A DNA stretch of 56,000 nucleotides from Glandiceps talaboti (GCF_964340395.1 NC_135558.1:366501-422500), one strand, 5' to 3'. Counted from the stretch's first letter, positions 1 to 25,943 are shown. The notes: generated by a model not told the origin, from the sequence alone. Numbers and translations are program-made.

Positions 1-935
1 TAATGGTGCAACTGTTTGATATCTTGATGAACATAAACCAGTTACCAAAGTAGGGGAATGTTTTTTTATTGCCATGCACAATATATAAAACAGTATTTCA
101 AATCAAAATCTCCACACACAGCACAGAGATCTATCATACCATCAAAGTGAAAGTCGGACGCCACTTCAGAAAATAAAAACATTCTTGTAAACTTTGGGTT
201 CTGGAGAGTCATTTCATGATTTTAAAATTGCAAAGAAACCCAATATTCAATCTTGTTTCATATTCGTTGTCCTGTGACCATTTTAGCAGATCAAATCTTG
301 CCTAGTGGGAGTCAGCAGGTGTACATATGCATTGGATGAACAATAAGTATTCATGAGTCATAAGTGCTTAATACATTGTATTACCTTCAGATATTATTCC
401 TCTAATACATGTCAGCTAACTCCCATGAGGCCACACTGAATCATTACTAGGACAATGAATGTGAAACAGATTTCAATTTGATATTTCTTGGCCTTGAATC
501 ATGTGAAATTTAATTAATCTCACAAATCCAAAGTCTATGAAAATGTCTTTACTTCCTGGAGTGGTGTAAATCAGCCACAAACAAACATATCTTGAAAATA
601 GTCCTTTTAATATTCCAACAAAATGGAAGGCACAGTTAAAAACACCATGTATATATAAAATGATGCCGCTCAAAAGATTTGTGAGAAAAGTACAATTGTC
701 TTTGAATACAAAACCGTTACTCTTGTACCCCTCTCACTGCCATACACTGTACAAATTTACAAGGTTTCCCGCCAGACAATAACACAATTTGTAGATATTA
801 CCAAAATTTACCTGATCAATATGGCAAAGTGATACAACTAGTCTATAATTGTAGACACACAGATATGGATTTATTTACAAAGCAGTCAAAATATACAGCA
901 TAACTTTTGCATTTTAAAACAAGATTACAGTGTTA
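1..935. other. Sequence downstream of CFAP157, no gene seen
   Basis: AT-rich sequence without a convincing exon on either strand. It may include distal 3'UTR of CFAP157. The short ORF at 473-673 (minus) has no recognisable domain. Confidence 0.5.
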
Positions 936-1385
936 AGGACACTTATCTCACAGGAGGAATTTAGCTGTTAAAATTTTAAATCAATGATAAGTGTTATCTG
1001 TACAACACTTCATATTACAAAGGTCAAAGTTCAAGCTAGTGGTAAGGATACTTATCTCAACAGATGAACTCAAGTGCTGAAATTTTACATCAATGATAAG
1101 TGTACAACACTTCATACTCCACAGATAGCACATTAGCAGTGCATGGTTTGGAGATTAAGTAAGTGAAAGCTGTTGGCTTTTATTTTATATTTTCCATGAC
1201 TTCATAACAGACACAACTGGTCAATTTGTTCCTAATTTCTGTCATTCAACTGAGTTCAGAGTTCAAGCTAGTGAAAGTTTTCTCTCTTTTTTATTTGATA
1301 TTTTCTACAATTCTGTAACAGACAATACATGTCAATGTGTTGCTAGCTTCTTTCCTTTCAAGTGAACTGGGCCTAGCTGTGGTAC
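936..1385. repeat. Diverged tandem duplications at the 3' end of CFAP157
   Basis: Two imperfect duplications lie side by side. Positions ~936-1016 resemble ~1047-1120 (shared words: acttatctca, caatgataagtg, acaacacttcat). Positions ~1165-1265 resemble ~1275-1385, the latter being the end of the last coding exon, its stop and the start of the 3'UTR. Shared words include ataacagaca/gtaacagaca and gagttcaagctagtg. The outer copy no longer encodes a readable protein. Confidence 0.55.
1290..1295 (-). promoter_or_regulatory. Candidate polyadenylation signal of CFAP157
   Basis: TTTATT on the plus strand reads AATAAA on the minus strand, 37 nt past the CFAP157 stop codon. Placement is plausible, but AATAAA is common in this AT-rich sequence. 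A cleavage site was not identified. Confidence 0.4.
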
Positions 1386-4300
1386 TTCCTTTACAGAAAA
1401 CTCTTTTACTAGGGCTGCATGGGTATCTGATGGAACTTGGGCCAGTAACTGGTCTGCATAGAACACCGCCTACAGAGAGAAAATAACAGGAATCATCATA
1501 AGTACAAACTCCTTCACTGATACAGTAAAACCAATGCTATAAATCATCATAAGTACAAACTCCACCATTCAATGAGACACTTCATACAGTAAAACCAATG
1601 CTATGAATTAATGTAGGTAAAACTTCAAAATTTTAATAAAATAAAATCTCAAAATAAAGTAGTGACCCTTAATCCAGAGTGTAACGCTCAGCAGCACTGG
1701 ACAGCCAAATGACTAAATTTTTAGAAACTGGTCAGAACAAAAGACGACTGTTTGATATAATAGGGCATTACTGCAGTATTTTGATTTCAAAAACACAAAC
1801 AAATAACCATGCTTTTAAAATTAATGTACATAATAAAGTATATAAAGTATAAAGAAAAATTCACATTTTGGTTTGTATCCTATTTGCTTGTAAACATTAT
1901 ATATTGTATTCTACAGTCAGTTATACATGTAATAATATACCTTATGATAGGCTAGAAAGATTATTAATAATACTCCATACATCTTTGAGTATGGTTCATT
2001 CTGGTATTAATAAATGTAGCAAAGATACAATAAATACACACCTACTATAATTACATCAACCTAACGTTTTCATTTTTTCATTCAATATTGATGATTATTT
2101 GTATCATAATGCATGTACTGCAAATTTGTCTTCAAATAATTTTGTTCTGAAGAGGTGAATGGTTTATGATAAGAGAAAACAGAAAAATGAAAGACTAACC
2201 TTTGGTCCACTGGTTGTCTGTATTCCAACAGACCTGGTTTTAACTCCACGTAATCTATTGAGTTTACTTGTAGGTGATAGAGCTCTAGCTGCTTGTGATA
2301 ACAGTGTAATATCCTTGGGTCTGGGTACAAGTCCTAAATCACCTAGTTTATAGTGAGGTATTGGTGCCTGCCTTGCTATGGGAGACAAAGGTACTTGTCT
2401 GCAAAACAGGAGAATAATCATATTATTTTAACATGATTTACTATAAGGTTATAGACTTACTTCAGATCTGAACTGTATACAAACAAAATAAGACAGCAAA
2501 ACAGTTACATCTAGACTCTGCATCTTTAGCAATAGTGACTGTATCATAACTCAACAACATTTCATTGACAGTTCAGGGTTCTGCCCAGGCCTTTATAGAA
2601 AAGAATGCCCTTCTAGCATTTCTCACAAACAATAGAAGTTGATTTAATTACTAATATTTTAACATTTCATCTGAAGAACAAACTCCCATCATTGTTATTA
2701 TTTGTGGGGGAAAACACTACTGTTACACATGTATATTCACATGTCTGTAAAGTTTGTGTTCATTGCTTCATAGTATGACTTAAAGTTTCATGTAAGTTCC
2801 ACAGTGCTACCAAATTCTCCAACTCAAAGTATTTCATGTGTAAGGCAACACTTACCCCCTCTGTAGTCCTTTTCCACTACCTGGCAATGGACTAGCACTC
2901 TTTCTATAAGTTGGTTTCTTTTCTTTAGCAAACTCTGATGGTCTTGGACCCACACCTATGGCAGCAGCACTGTTCAAAATAACTAACAGATTTTCAAGCA
3001 TACCATCACGAGCTGAGATTTCATCGTAATCGGACTCATCGGCTTCCATTTCTTCTTTAGTCTTAGTCTACAAGTATTATGAAAGAAAGACATTTCAGTT
3101 ACACCATGAAGGATTACAGAGATTTTACAATGTGTCCAGTTTTCTCCCAATATTATAACATAGTTGTGGAAAGTTTAAAATCAAAACAGTCACTGTGAAG
3201 TAAAGAAATGCTGTGAGAATGAATGTTTATGACTCTGGGTACATACGTCATTAATGAAAATAGAAATGTGACTTTTTTCATTTCTATATAAAGTTCGACA
3301 GGATAATTTACTATTCAATGATTTTTGGAAACTAACACCCCATACAAGTTGAAAAGAACCCGGACCCACAGGTCCGTACGAAATCATGAAAAAATTGCAC
3401 AACATATGTATATACAAATTGCAAACTGTTGTAAAAGAGTTTACTACTGAATGTAACACTACTTTCTGTTATCCATCACTCACCATCAGAATCAACTGCA
3501 GTGAGTATGCAGCTTCTTGGAGTATTTTATCCAAAGCTTGTTTCTCTTTCTCTATTTTCTCTCTGGCAATAACAATCTTTTCTAAAAACTCTTGTAACTC
3601 TTCATTCTCTTGTCCAATTGCACTGAGTTCTTCACGAGTGCTTTCTGACTGTTGTCGTAATAACATAGCCTCAGCTTCCAAATCTTGGTATTCTTGTTCT
3701 CTCATTTCATACTCTGCTAATACAGCTTCTTGCTGCTTAGCTTTCTCTGTCAACATTCTTATTACCTTGTGGTATAGAAGAAAATTAAGTTGTCAATTCT
3801 TGGTACCTGCAATAGCATTTTACTTCATGCTAGAGGGTCAAAGTAGAACAAGAATGAGAACTTATTCTCATGCATGCCTATAGTAATACATGTGAAGCAT
3901 GTGGAGCGGAAGTTATGGTGTCAACCAAGAAACTGAATGTTTGTAATTTTTATGATGTGCCTAGGTAGGAATATTCTATTTCAGATACAGAGAATTCAGA
4001 AGTCTGGCTAATATTATAATATAACAGAATTCTATACCTGGGGTGTTTACATTGACAGTTTGTTGAGGTGTTGTTTGAAGCTCTACTTTCACAAGTGAAA
4101 TGAGGAAGAATATACTGCAAACACACATGCAAATACATGATAAAGTACCCACAATAGCACTTAAGTGAAATAGAATTTGGTTATTATTTTCAAATTATGA
4201 TATATCTTTATCTGATTCTGTAAAATGATTAATATTAGCTATGTTTACATTCTACTATTTGGAATACCTAAAGGCAAAGGTACATTAGGTAATTCAGTGA

Positions 4301-7193
4301 GCAATTCATTGCAAGTGATCAGGCTAACAACTACAACTGAGTACATACACAGGGCCAGCAATTCACTGGACAACATGAGAACCAACTTGTGACCCATTGT
4401 AGAAAATTTGACATGGCAGATTCCTTGTTCATACACATGATGACTGGGTAAAAAGTCTGGCTTACTTGCTGTTTGTTATAATAATGGAGAAATGAAATCA
4501 CATGAATAATTGAAGCTTTACTAGTCCTGTTATGAGGGGAGATTTTCATACCTTTTGGTTACTGTGGTTCTTCTTTGCCAGTTCTTTTTCATTTGTTTCA
4601 AGCATATCAATTTGTTGTTTCATCTTTTTCTCCTTTGTTCTAATATCATCATTTTCCTGAATCATTTCCATGGTTTTATCTGACATCTTAGCCAGCTGTG
4701 CATTGATGCTGACATTCTCTCTTATTGTCCTCTTGGTGGTGTCAGCCATCTGTTTATTGGATACCTTACGAAACTCTGCAGCAACCTGGTTGACCCTTTG
4801 TACCATTTCTTTCTTCAACCTACACGCAAGAAAAAACATGATGATCAGATTAGAAAGACTGACATAACTATCCAACTAATGTGGGGAGGGTGGGCAAGGA
4901 GTATTTCCATAGCTTGTAATCACTATTTTTAACTTTTGTAAACTGAAAATCTTCAAAATAAAGATCAATAAATAGTAAAACCATAATTTGATGCCCATCG
5001 TACTCCATTAATTGATTTTCTATGTAGTCTATTCAAATGTACTAATTTCTATGTACATGTAGACAACATCAATGGAAAATGTTATCGCACAATATGAAAA
5101 TGATCATATTATTTATTATTAAGATTAAGATAAAGCTAGCTATCATTATCTTCCTTGTTATTCATAAATTGAGGTATTTCAGGGGTAAATATCAAAGGGT
5201 TATTATTAGTTAATTTATCATTTGTACTTTTGTAAACTGTACTGTATAACCCAACCCATCCATCCTTTCTGATCATTCCTTTGCTAAATCTTGTCTTTCT
5301 TCTGTTTCTGAAACCCATATAATAAAATGCTATCTCAGTAAAGAAGGATCAAAAACACTGCTACATGTATCCTGTTATCAAAATAGAAACATTACTTTTG
5401 CTGGGATTCACAGCTCTCATTTACCACATGATGATGGTACGTAAGTCTTTTCTACTTAGTCTTAAACTATGACAGGTTTATAGTAATTTTTTTGTCAAAT
5501 TACACGATAATTTTACCTGTCTTTATCAACAACAGCTTTTCTTTCCAAGGAATAAATGACATCTTTGTGATCATTCTTCTGTATTTCTAATTCTTCTTCC
5601 ATCTGAGCAAACTTAGCCATCAAGTCTTCTTTCTGTACTTTAAACTCTTCAAGTGATGCTAGTTTACCACCTGATTCAAACAAAAAATTGTCAAAGTTAA
5701 AACTTAAGAAAGTGAGGTGATACAGAGAAAAAAATGTAATTTACCACAGAAGACCTACTTGTGGAGAATATACCTGTATATTGAAGTTGTCATCCTTCAT
5801 TGTCTTTTATGAATTGTTGGAGTATGAGACATATTCAAATATGTATCTGTAAGGAGAATGCTTCGATATCAAAATCACTTACTATATCATAACGTAAGGA
5901 AAGATGATGATGTGGGACATCACACTGAATCCACTCAAGTCAATACGTGTCAGAATTATCCTAGGGAATCTAACCTCATTACTACCGTGAATTGTCCTAA
6001 CCCTAATTCCAATTCCTTAGCATGAATGATAATAATGTGTATCTCTTGTACAGACAGTCCACTGTTCCCAATTCTTGTAATGATAGAGACTACATAACAT
6101 CAAGACTACCTGTGTGTAATCTGAGTGATAAAATACACTTACCAAGAATCATATTTTCTGATGTGAGTTGATCTTTAGTTTCTTGGAACTCTGTTCTAAG
6201 TTGTGTTAGTTGTTGTTCATATGCATCTTTCTCTGCATCCTTAGCTTGTTGAAGTCCTACTAATCTGTCATTCAAGTCTGCTATCTCATCACCACGTTGC
6301 TCCAGTTGTTTCTTTAAGAAAGTCACAATTTCTTTCTTGTCTTGTGCCATCTGATCATACTGGGATTTAAACTCTCCATTGGACACTTCAAGTTCATCAC
6401 ACTTTTTCTGATACCTGTATGACAATGAGACAGTAGTAGAGAATGATCATTGTAACACATTAGAATCACATATCCATATTAATACTTCAAAATCCGCAAA
6501 CTCGCCATTTGTTTTCATATTTTGATATTCATTTAACAATTAAAATGATTTATTGTGTATTTTTCTGTCACAATTATAAAAATAAGTCTGTGTTGCTGGT
6601 GATGACATTAGCTAGAAGTAAAATATAGAACTAGAATCTGCTGGAAAAATAATTTGTTTTGAAATATTTAGTTGTAAGACTTTTAATAATGAGTATTAAA
6701 GGTAAATTCATGTACTGGTATATAAATAATTATTACGTTGATATTTACGCATCAATATTTGTACAGAAATACACAAATTTTATTTAATCTTAATTTATGA
6801 GAAGTAAAGTGTAAACAAACACATACAAAAAAAGAAGCCCTATATAAAATCAAGGAAAGACGTGGTGTATGACTCTGGCTTTTTGTGATTTTTTGACGTG
6901 CAACAAAAGGTGTCAAAATAAGTCCAAGTGTAATGAATGTTAATTTGTTTTCTTCTGTTGGTCTTTTGTTGAAATACGCAGTGCCACCACTGCTAGAGGA
7001 CAAAAAAATATGGCTGCCACTCTTACCTAAACAATCGGTTCTCCAAATCGCGTATCTGAATCAGGAAGAATTCTTTGCTCAGCTCAGACAAATTCTCGCT
7101 GGATGGCGCAGAGGATGCGCGAGCTGACTTTTTACCACTCTTCTTTCCACTCTTTTTCCCCTTCTTCTTTCCGCCTTTCTTCTTTGGTGGCAT
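1332..7193 (-). CDS. CFAP157: Cilia- and flagella-associated protein 157, complete 8-exon gene
   Basis: Exons in transcript order: 7027-7193, 6143-6414, 5517-5670, 4552-4819, 3484-3765, 2856-3067, 2200-2398, 1332-1469. All junctions are GT-AG, the phases agree, and the sum is 1692 nt, giving 563 residues plus TGA. Vertebrate CFAP157 is about 520 residues. The protein starts with a Lys/Gly/Ser-rich basic tail (residues 1-25). The conserved [10 protein letters not shown] block (45-54) follows, then long coiled coils from exons 2-5 with [13 protein letters not shown] near the end of exon 2. After a flexible linker come GDLGLVPR (471-478) and a conserved C-terminal segment ending KLATH. The family localises to basal bodies and axonemes of motile cilia and is needed for normal sperm flagella in mouse. 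Identification rests on recalled similarity to human CFAP157 along the whole length. The start is the first ATG of the basic tail. It is divergently transcribed from PIGC. Confidence 0.95.
1488..1606. repeat. Short tandem duplication in CFAP157 intron 7
   Basis: The phrase aatcatcataagtacaaact and a following acagtaaaaccaatgctat occur twice, about 55-70 bp apart. It lies in the last intron, just 5' (in transcript sense) of the final exon. Confidence 0.6.
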
Positions 7194-7866
7194 TTTGTCC
7201 GATGATTATTTATATCCTGGTGTGATCAAAACTGACTTACAAGTTACACAGCAGTCCAATCGATATGTGACTGCACTGACGTAGTCTCTCAAAAACGTGA
7301 AATCGCAACAACCATGCCGATAACTCGGCAGTGGTCGGGTTGAATATCAACTTAAATCCTTCAGAATGTCGAAAAGACAGTCAATTTGCGAAAATTATTG
7401 CTTGTTTAGCCAACATACGTGTTTTTAAAGGTATGACCGTCTTCAACCTTCGCACTGTTCTAGCTGTTGTCAAGGTGTGACGTCACTCAAATAGAAACCA
7501 AGCAAGTGTTTGTTCCGCGACATATCTTTCCTCCACCTAAGCAAGGGCTGCTGGTGGAGAATCGAAACAACGGACATTTAAACATTACAGGAAGTTGTTT
7601 TTCTTGATTGATACGGTGACAATTTTATTTTATCAGTGTTTTATCAGTTTTGAAAACTCTAAAACACATTCATTTGATTGCACATGTAATCCACTCGATT
7701 TCTGTAAAATTCGAAGTCAGAAGTGTCACGCAGAGTAGAGTTAATGGACATTATGAGGTGACAGTCGTGCAGACGAAAAAACATTCTCATATCTAATCGA
7801 GACAGTGCAGTGCTTATCAACAGCAACTTGGAAGCCGCCAGGTTTGATCAGTTTACTCACGTCACC
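7194..7866. promoter_or_regulatory. Divergent promoter region between CFAP157 and PIGC
   Basis: The two start codons face away from each other across 673 bp. The region is less AT-rich than its flanks and has no TATA box close to either gene. It contains the perfect cAMP-response palindrome TGACGTCA at 7478-7485. I looked for an RFX X-box, expected for ciliary genes, and found only weak half-sites. Transcription start sites are unknown. Confidence 0.6.
7478..7485. promoter_or_regulatory. CRE palindrome TGACGTCA
   Basis: An exact 8-bp CREB/ATF consensus lies about 285 bp from the CFAP157 ATG and 380 bp from the PIGC ATG. It is palindromic, so it could serve both genes. Binding is inferred from the motif only. 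Confidence 0.5.
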
Positions 7867-20854
<12,988 letters not shown>

Positions 20855-20869
20855 CAATCACCAACATCA

Positions 20870-21095
20870 TTGGCTGAGATAAAGTAGTCATGGTAATGAA
20901 TGGATATCATTGGCTGGGATATGTAGTCATGGTAATTGAATGGATATCACCAATATCATTGGCTGGGATATAGTAGTCATGGTAATTGAATGGATATCAC
21001 CAACATAATTGGCTGGGATATAGTAGTTATGGTAATGAATGGAAATCACCAATATCATTGGCTGAGATGTAGCAGTCATCTCATGGTAATGAAAG
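20870..21095. repeat. Tandem ~55-bp repeat in the PIGC 3'UTR
   Basis: About four imperfect units built from atcattggctgggatatagt plus agtcatggtaatgaatggatatcacca. It starts ~16 nt after the stop codon, so it should lie in the 3'UTR. Confidence 0.8.
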
Positions 21096-21105
21096 AAAAT
21101 CACAA

Positions 21106-21111
21106 AATAAA
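21106..21111 (+). promoter_or_regulatory. Candidate polyadenylation signal of PIGC
   Basis: AATAAA lies about 250 nt after the PIGC stop, downstream of a small tandem repeat. It is the first good plus-strand signal after the stop. Confidence 0.4.
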
Positions 21112-21424
21112 CAGATACAGTAAAGGAAGATGTTGAGTAGATATATGCACTTCAACATCAACTTGGTATTATTACATACTGACAATATGTTTGTTGACAG
21201 ACAAACTACCATTGTAAAAGCACAGGCCTTTTCACAACATTGTCCAACATGAACCATGAAGAGGTTTTCTTTGCATCAGTGGAAAAATATTGCTCTGGCT
21301 TGTAAGAATGAGATAAACTTACTATCCTATGTACAAAAGTGTAAAATACACAATTGTCTTTCTCTTCTATGGTATTGGCATTTGACAATGTATTTATTAT
21401 TATATACGGTAACTGATATCATTG

Positions 21425-21508
21425 TTCAAGGCCCTTGCAATCCTCCTATCTATATTGCTGAAATTCAAGGCCCTTGCAATCCTCCTTTCTATATTGCTGA
21501 AATTCAAA
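21425..21508. repeat. Two tandem 39-bp units
   Basis: The phrase caaggcccttgcaatcctcc plus tatctatattgctgaaatt is present twice, with one mismatch. Confidence 0.9.
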
Positions 21509-21574
21509 AAATGTTCTTCTCCAAGGCTTATTTAGTCTAGAGGCTATCCATCGGATTTTGAATCTGAAGATCTC

Positions 21575-24500
21575 TTACTACATCTAGTGGAATGGATGGA
21601 TCCAGCACCACATCCTACACATGTCTAGTGGAATCAATGGATCCAACATCACATTCTACACACCTCTAGTAAAATGGATGGCTCCAGCACCACATTCTAC
21701 ATGTCTAGTGGAATCAATGGATCCAGCACCACATTCTACACACATCTAGTGGAATGGATGGATCCAGCACCACATTCTACACATGTCTAGTGGAATCAAT
21801 GGATCCAGCACCACATTCTACACACATCTAGTGGAATGGATGGATCCAGCACCACATTCTACACACATCTAGTGGAATGGATGGATCCAGCACCACATTC
21901 TACACATGTCTAGTGGAATGGATGGAACCAGCACCACATTCTATACACGTCTAGTGGAATCAATGGATCCAGCACCACATTCTACACACATCTAGTGGAA
22001 TCAATGGATCCAGCACCACATTCTATACACATCTAGTGGAATCAATGGATCCAGCACCACATTCTACACACATCTAGTGGAATCAATGGATCCAGCACCA
22101 CATTCTACACATCTAGTGGAATCAATGGATCCAGCACCACATTCTATACATGTCTAGTGGAATCAATGGATCCAGCACCACATTCTATACATGTCTAGTG
22201 GAATCAATGGATCCAGCACCACATTCTATGCACATCTAGTGGAATCAATGGATCCAGCACCACATTCTATACATGTCTAGTGGAATCAATGGATCCAGCA
22301 CCACATTCTACACGTATCTAGTGGAATCAATGGATCCAGCACCACATTCTACACACGTCTAGTGGAATCAATGGATCCAGCACCACATTCTACACGTATC
22401 TAGTGGAATCAATGGATCCAGCACCACATTCTACACACGTCTAGTGGAATCAATGGATCCAGCACCACATTCTACACACGTCTAGTGGAATGGATGGATC
22501 CAGCACCACATTCTACACACATCTAGTGGAATGGATGGATCCAGCACCACATTCTATACACGTCTAGTGGAATCAATGGATCCAGCACCACATTCTATAC
22601 ACGTCTAGTGGAATCAATGGATCCAGCACCACATTCTATACACATCTAGTGGAATCAATGGATCCAGCACCACATTCTATACATGTCTAGTGGAATCAAT
22701 GGATCCAGCACCACATTCTATACATGTCTAGTGGAATCAATGGATCCAGCACCACATTCTATACATGTCTAGTGGAATCAATGGATCCAGCACCACATTC
22801 TATACACGTCTAGTGGAATCAATGGATCCAGCACCACATTCTACACACGTCTAGTGGAATCAATGGATCCAGCACCACATTCTATACACGTCTAGTGGAA
22901 TCAATGGATCCAGCACCACATTCTACACGTATCTGGTGGAATCAATGGATCCAGCACCACATTCTACACGTATCTAGTGGAATCAATGGATCCAGCACCA
23001 CATTCTACACGTATCTAGTGGAATCAATGGATCCAGCACCACATTCTACACGTATCTAGTGGAATCAATGGATCCAGCACCACATTCTATACACGTCTAG
23101 TGGAATCAATGGATCCAGCACCACATTCTATACATGTCTAGTGGAATGGATGGATCCAGCACCACATTCTATACATGTCTAGTGGAATCAATGGATCCAG
23201 CACCACATTCTATACACATCTAGTGGAATCAATGGATCCAGCACCACATTCTATACACGTCTAGTGGAATCAATGGATCCAGCACCACATTCTACACATG
23301 TCTAGTGGAATCAATGGATCCAGCACCACATTCTATACATGTCTAGTGGAATGGATGGATCCAGCACCACATTCTACACACGTCTAGTGGAATCAATGGA
23401 TCCAGCACCACATTCTATACACGTCTAGTGGAATCAATGGATCCAGCACCACATTCTACACACGTCTAGTGGAATCAGTGGATCCAGCACCACATTCTAC
23501 ACATGTCTAGTGGAATGGATGGATCCAGCACCACATTCTACACACGTCTAGTGGAATCAATGGATCCAGCACCACATTCTACACACATCTAGTGGAATCA
23601 ATGGATCCAGCACCACATTCTATACACGTCTAGTGGAATCAATGGATCCAGCACCACATTCTATACACGTCTAGTGGAATCAATGGATCCAGCACCACAT
23701 TCTACACACGTCTAGTGGAATCAATGGATCCAGCACCACATTCTACACATGTCTAGTGGAATGGATGGATCCAGCACCACATTCTACACACATCTAGTGG
23801 AATCAATGGATCCAGCACCACATTCTACACACGTCTAGTGGAATCAATGGATCCAGCACCACATTCTACACACATCTAGTGGAATCAATGGATCCAGCAC
23901 CACATTCTATACACGTCTAGTGGAATCAATGGATCCAGCACCACATTCTACACATGTCTAGTGGAATCAATGGATCCAGCACCACATTCTATACATGTCT
24001 AGTGGAATGGATGGATCCAGCACCACATTCTACACACGTCTAGTGGAATCAATGGATCCAGCACCACATTCTATACATGTCTAGTGGAATCAATGGATCC
24101 AGCACCACATTCTATACACATCTAGTGGAATCAATGGATCCAGCACCACATTCTACACACATCTAGTGGAATGGATGGAACCAGCACCACATTCTATACA
24201 TGTCTAGTGGAATCAATGGATCCAGCACCACATTCTATACATGTCTAGTGGAATCAATGGATCCAGCACCACATTCTACACACGTCTAGTGGAATCAATG
24301 GATCCAGCACCACATTCTACACATGTCTAGTGGAATCAATGGATCCAGCACCACATTCTATACATGTCTAGTGGAATCAATGGATCCAGCACCACATTCT
24401 ACACACGTCTAGTGGAATCAATGGATCCAGCACCACATTCTACACATGTCTAGTGGAATCAATGGATCCAGCACCACATTCTATACATGTCTAGTGGAAT

Positions 24501-24815
24501 GGATGGATCCAGCACCACATTCTACACACGTCTAGTGGAATCAATGGATCCAGCACCACATTCTACACGTATCTAGTGGAATCAATGGATCCAGCACCAC
24601 ATTCTATACACGTCTAGTGGAATCAATGGATCCAGCACCACATTCTACACACGTCTAGTGGAATGGATGGATCCAGCACCACATTCTATACATGTCTAGT
24701 GGAATGGATGGATCCAGCACCACATTCTACACATGTCTAGTGGAATCAATGGATCCAGCACCACATTCTATACACGTCTAGTGGAATCAATGGATCCAGC
24801 ACCACATTCTACATG
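21575..24815. repeat. 41-bp minisatellite, about 79 units
   Basis: Unit: ctagtggaatcaatggatcc followed by agcaccacattctayacaygt. Nearly every unit has the same length and carries GGATCC. Variation is confined to two places: caatgg versus ggatgg, and the last few bases (acacgt, acatgt, acacat, cacgtat). No open frame runs through the array in any direction. Confidence 0.97.
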
Positions 24816-24952
24816 CTAAATTTTAAATTACAACCAACAGCTGTATAAATCCTACTGGAACGTTGATATAAACTTATGATGATGTCATCACGTCTTCTGT
24901 GACTTACCATCAAACTGGAGGTGGGCGTTGTAGGAAACATTATTTGTGGAGT

Positions 24953-25310
24953 CATGATGGGCGAATGGTTAGAGTGGCCGTCTTGGACTCTGCAAGATGC
25001 AGGTTCGAGGCCGTTGCTGCAATTTGTTTCTGAATGGCTATAGTCCATTGGCAAGATTTGAACCAGGAGTGTGCCTGTCAACCCAGCTGTATATTTGGGG
25101 ACCTGGTAGGATAGAGGTTACAATGTGAATGCTTTAATCCTATGCGCTTATAAAGGCTGCAATGGATTGTATGCTCCCCAGGGAGTTTGAGGAATTATAA
25201 AGGGCCATTGTATCACCATTGATCTGTGCCAGGGGTAATAATTGTGAACGCCTTGAGCTCTCAGGAGGAAAGGTGCATTATAAATTCACATTATATTAGT
25301 ATTATTTGGA
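24953..25310 (+). mobile_element. tRNA-derived SINE, near full length
   Basis: The head gaatggttagagtggccgtc and the B-box-like GGTTCGAGGCC, about 45 bp further on, resemble an internal RNA polymerase III promoter. A ~230-bp body follows, then a tail with cgccttgagc and an ATT-rich end. It lies inside the 4-kb inverted-repeat element, so it inserted after that element formed or was carried with it. Confidence 0.75.
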
Positions 25311-25711
25311 TATCAAAAACGATTGCACTATTGAATATTAATGAGTAAGTGTGTGAATGAAGTTGTCAATTACAAGCACTTGTCCATGTGTGATAGATTG
25401 TTAACTGTGTTAGCCCATAGTCTAGCTAGACTTTTGGTAGATTACATGTAACATGCAGTCCACTTGACGTGGTAAGGGATCGTCAGATTCCAAAACCAAT
25501 GGATAGCCTCTAGACTAATGCTTTTAACATAAGATAAGTTCTTGTAAAGTTTGTAGAAAGATGATTTTTAGCAACGTTCTTGAATTTATTATTTATTGTA
25601 GGCTGTTTGAGATTGTCATAATTCATACTGAATTAAATAATAGGATTTCCGGTAAAATGTGTTTTATTTTAAAGAAACATGGTAATAGGTGTTTTTGAAG
25701 TTTCTGTTTGT

Positions 25712-25717
<6 letters not shown>

Positions 25718-25773
<56 letters not shown>

Positions 25774-25943
25774 TATGTGAGTGTCTGTCTATCCGTCTGC
25801 CAGTGTGTGTCAGTGTGTCTGTCTGTATTTGTGTCAGTGTGTGTGTTTGTCAGTGTCTGTCTCCCTGTGTGTATGTGTCAGTGTGTGTATGTGTCTGTGT
25901 GTCAGTGTCAGTATGTGTCAGTGTGTATGTCTGTGTTTGTGTG
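25718..25943. repeat. (TG)n microsatellite with degenerate TG-rich tail
   Basis: About 54 bp of pure TG, then ~170 bp of TGTC/TGTA-interrupted sequence. Confidence 0.95.

Larger units (their letters stand above)
21532..25518. mobile_element. 4-kb element with terminal inverted repeats and a minisatellite core
   Basis: Positions 21532-21595 and the reverse complement of 25455-25518 match over 64 bp, the first 20 exactly (TTAGTCTAGAGGCTATCCAT), with about ten differences in the rest. Between them lie the 41-bp minisatellite and one SINE. No transposase ORF is present, so it would be non-autonomous. A clear target-site duplication was not found. The first minisatellite unit starts inside the left inverted repeat, so the array may have grown from the element's own end. 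Confidence 0.65.

Noticed and set aside
3386-3883. 165-codon plus-strand frame
   Set aside because: Shadow of CFAP157 exon 5 on the opposite strand.
7194-7600. RFX X-box in the CFAP157 promoter
   Set aside because: Only partial half-sites such as gttgtc were found; no full motif with correct spacing.
7810-7866. Upstream start for PIGC
   Set aside because: The frame is open but offers only a GTG. The ATG at 7867 gives the family-length N-terminus.
21575-24815. CRISPR-like array of regular direct repeats
   Set aside because: Units abut with no unique spacers and the genome is eukaryotic; it is a minisatellite. The same applies to 53874-56000.
24953-25030. Possible tRNA gene
   Set aside because: Only A- and B-box-like words are present and no cloverleaf closes. 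The sequence continues into a body shared with other dispersed copies, so it is a SINE head.
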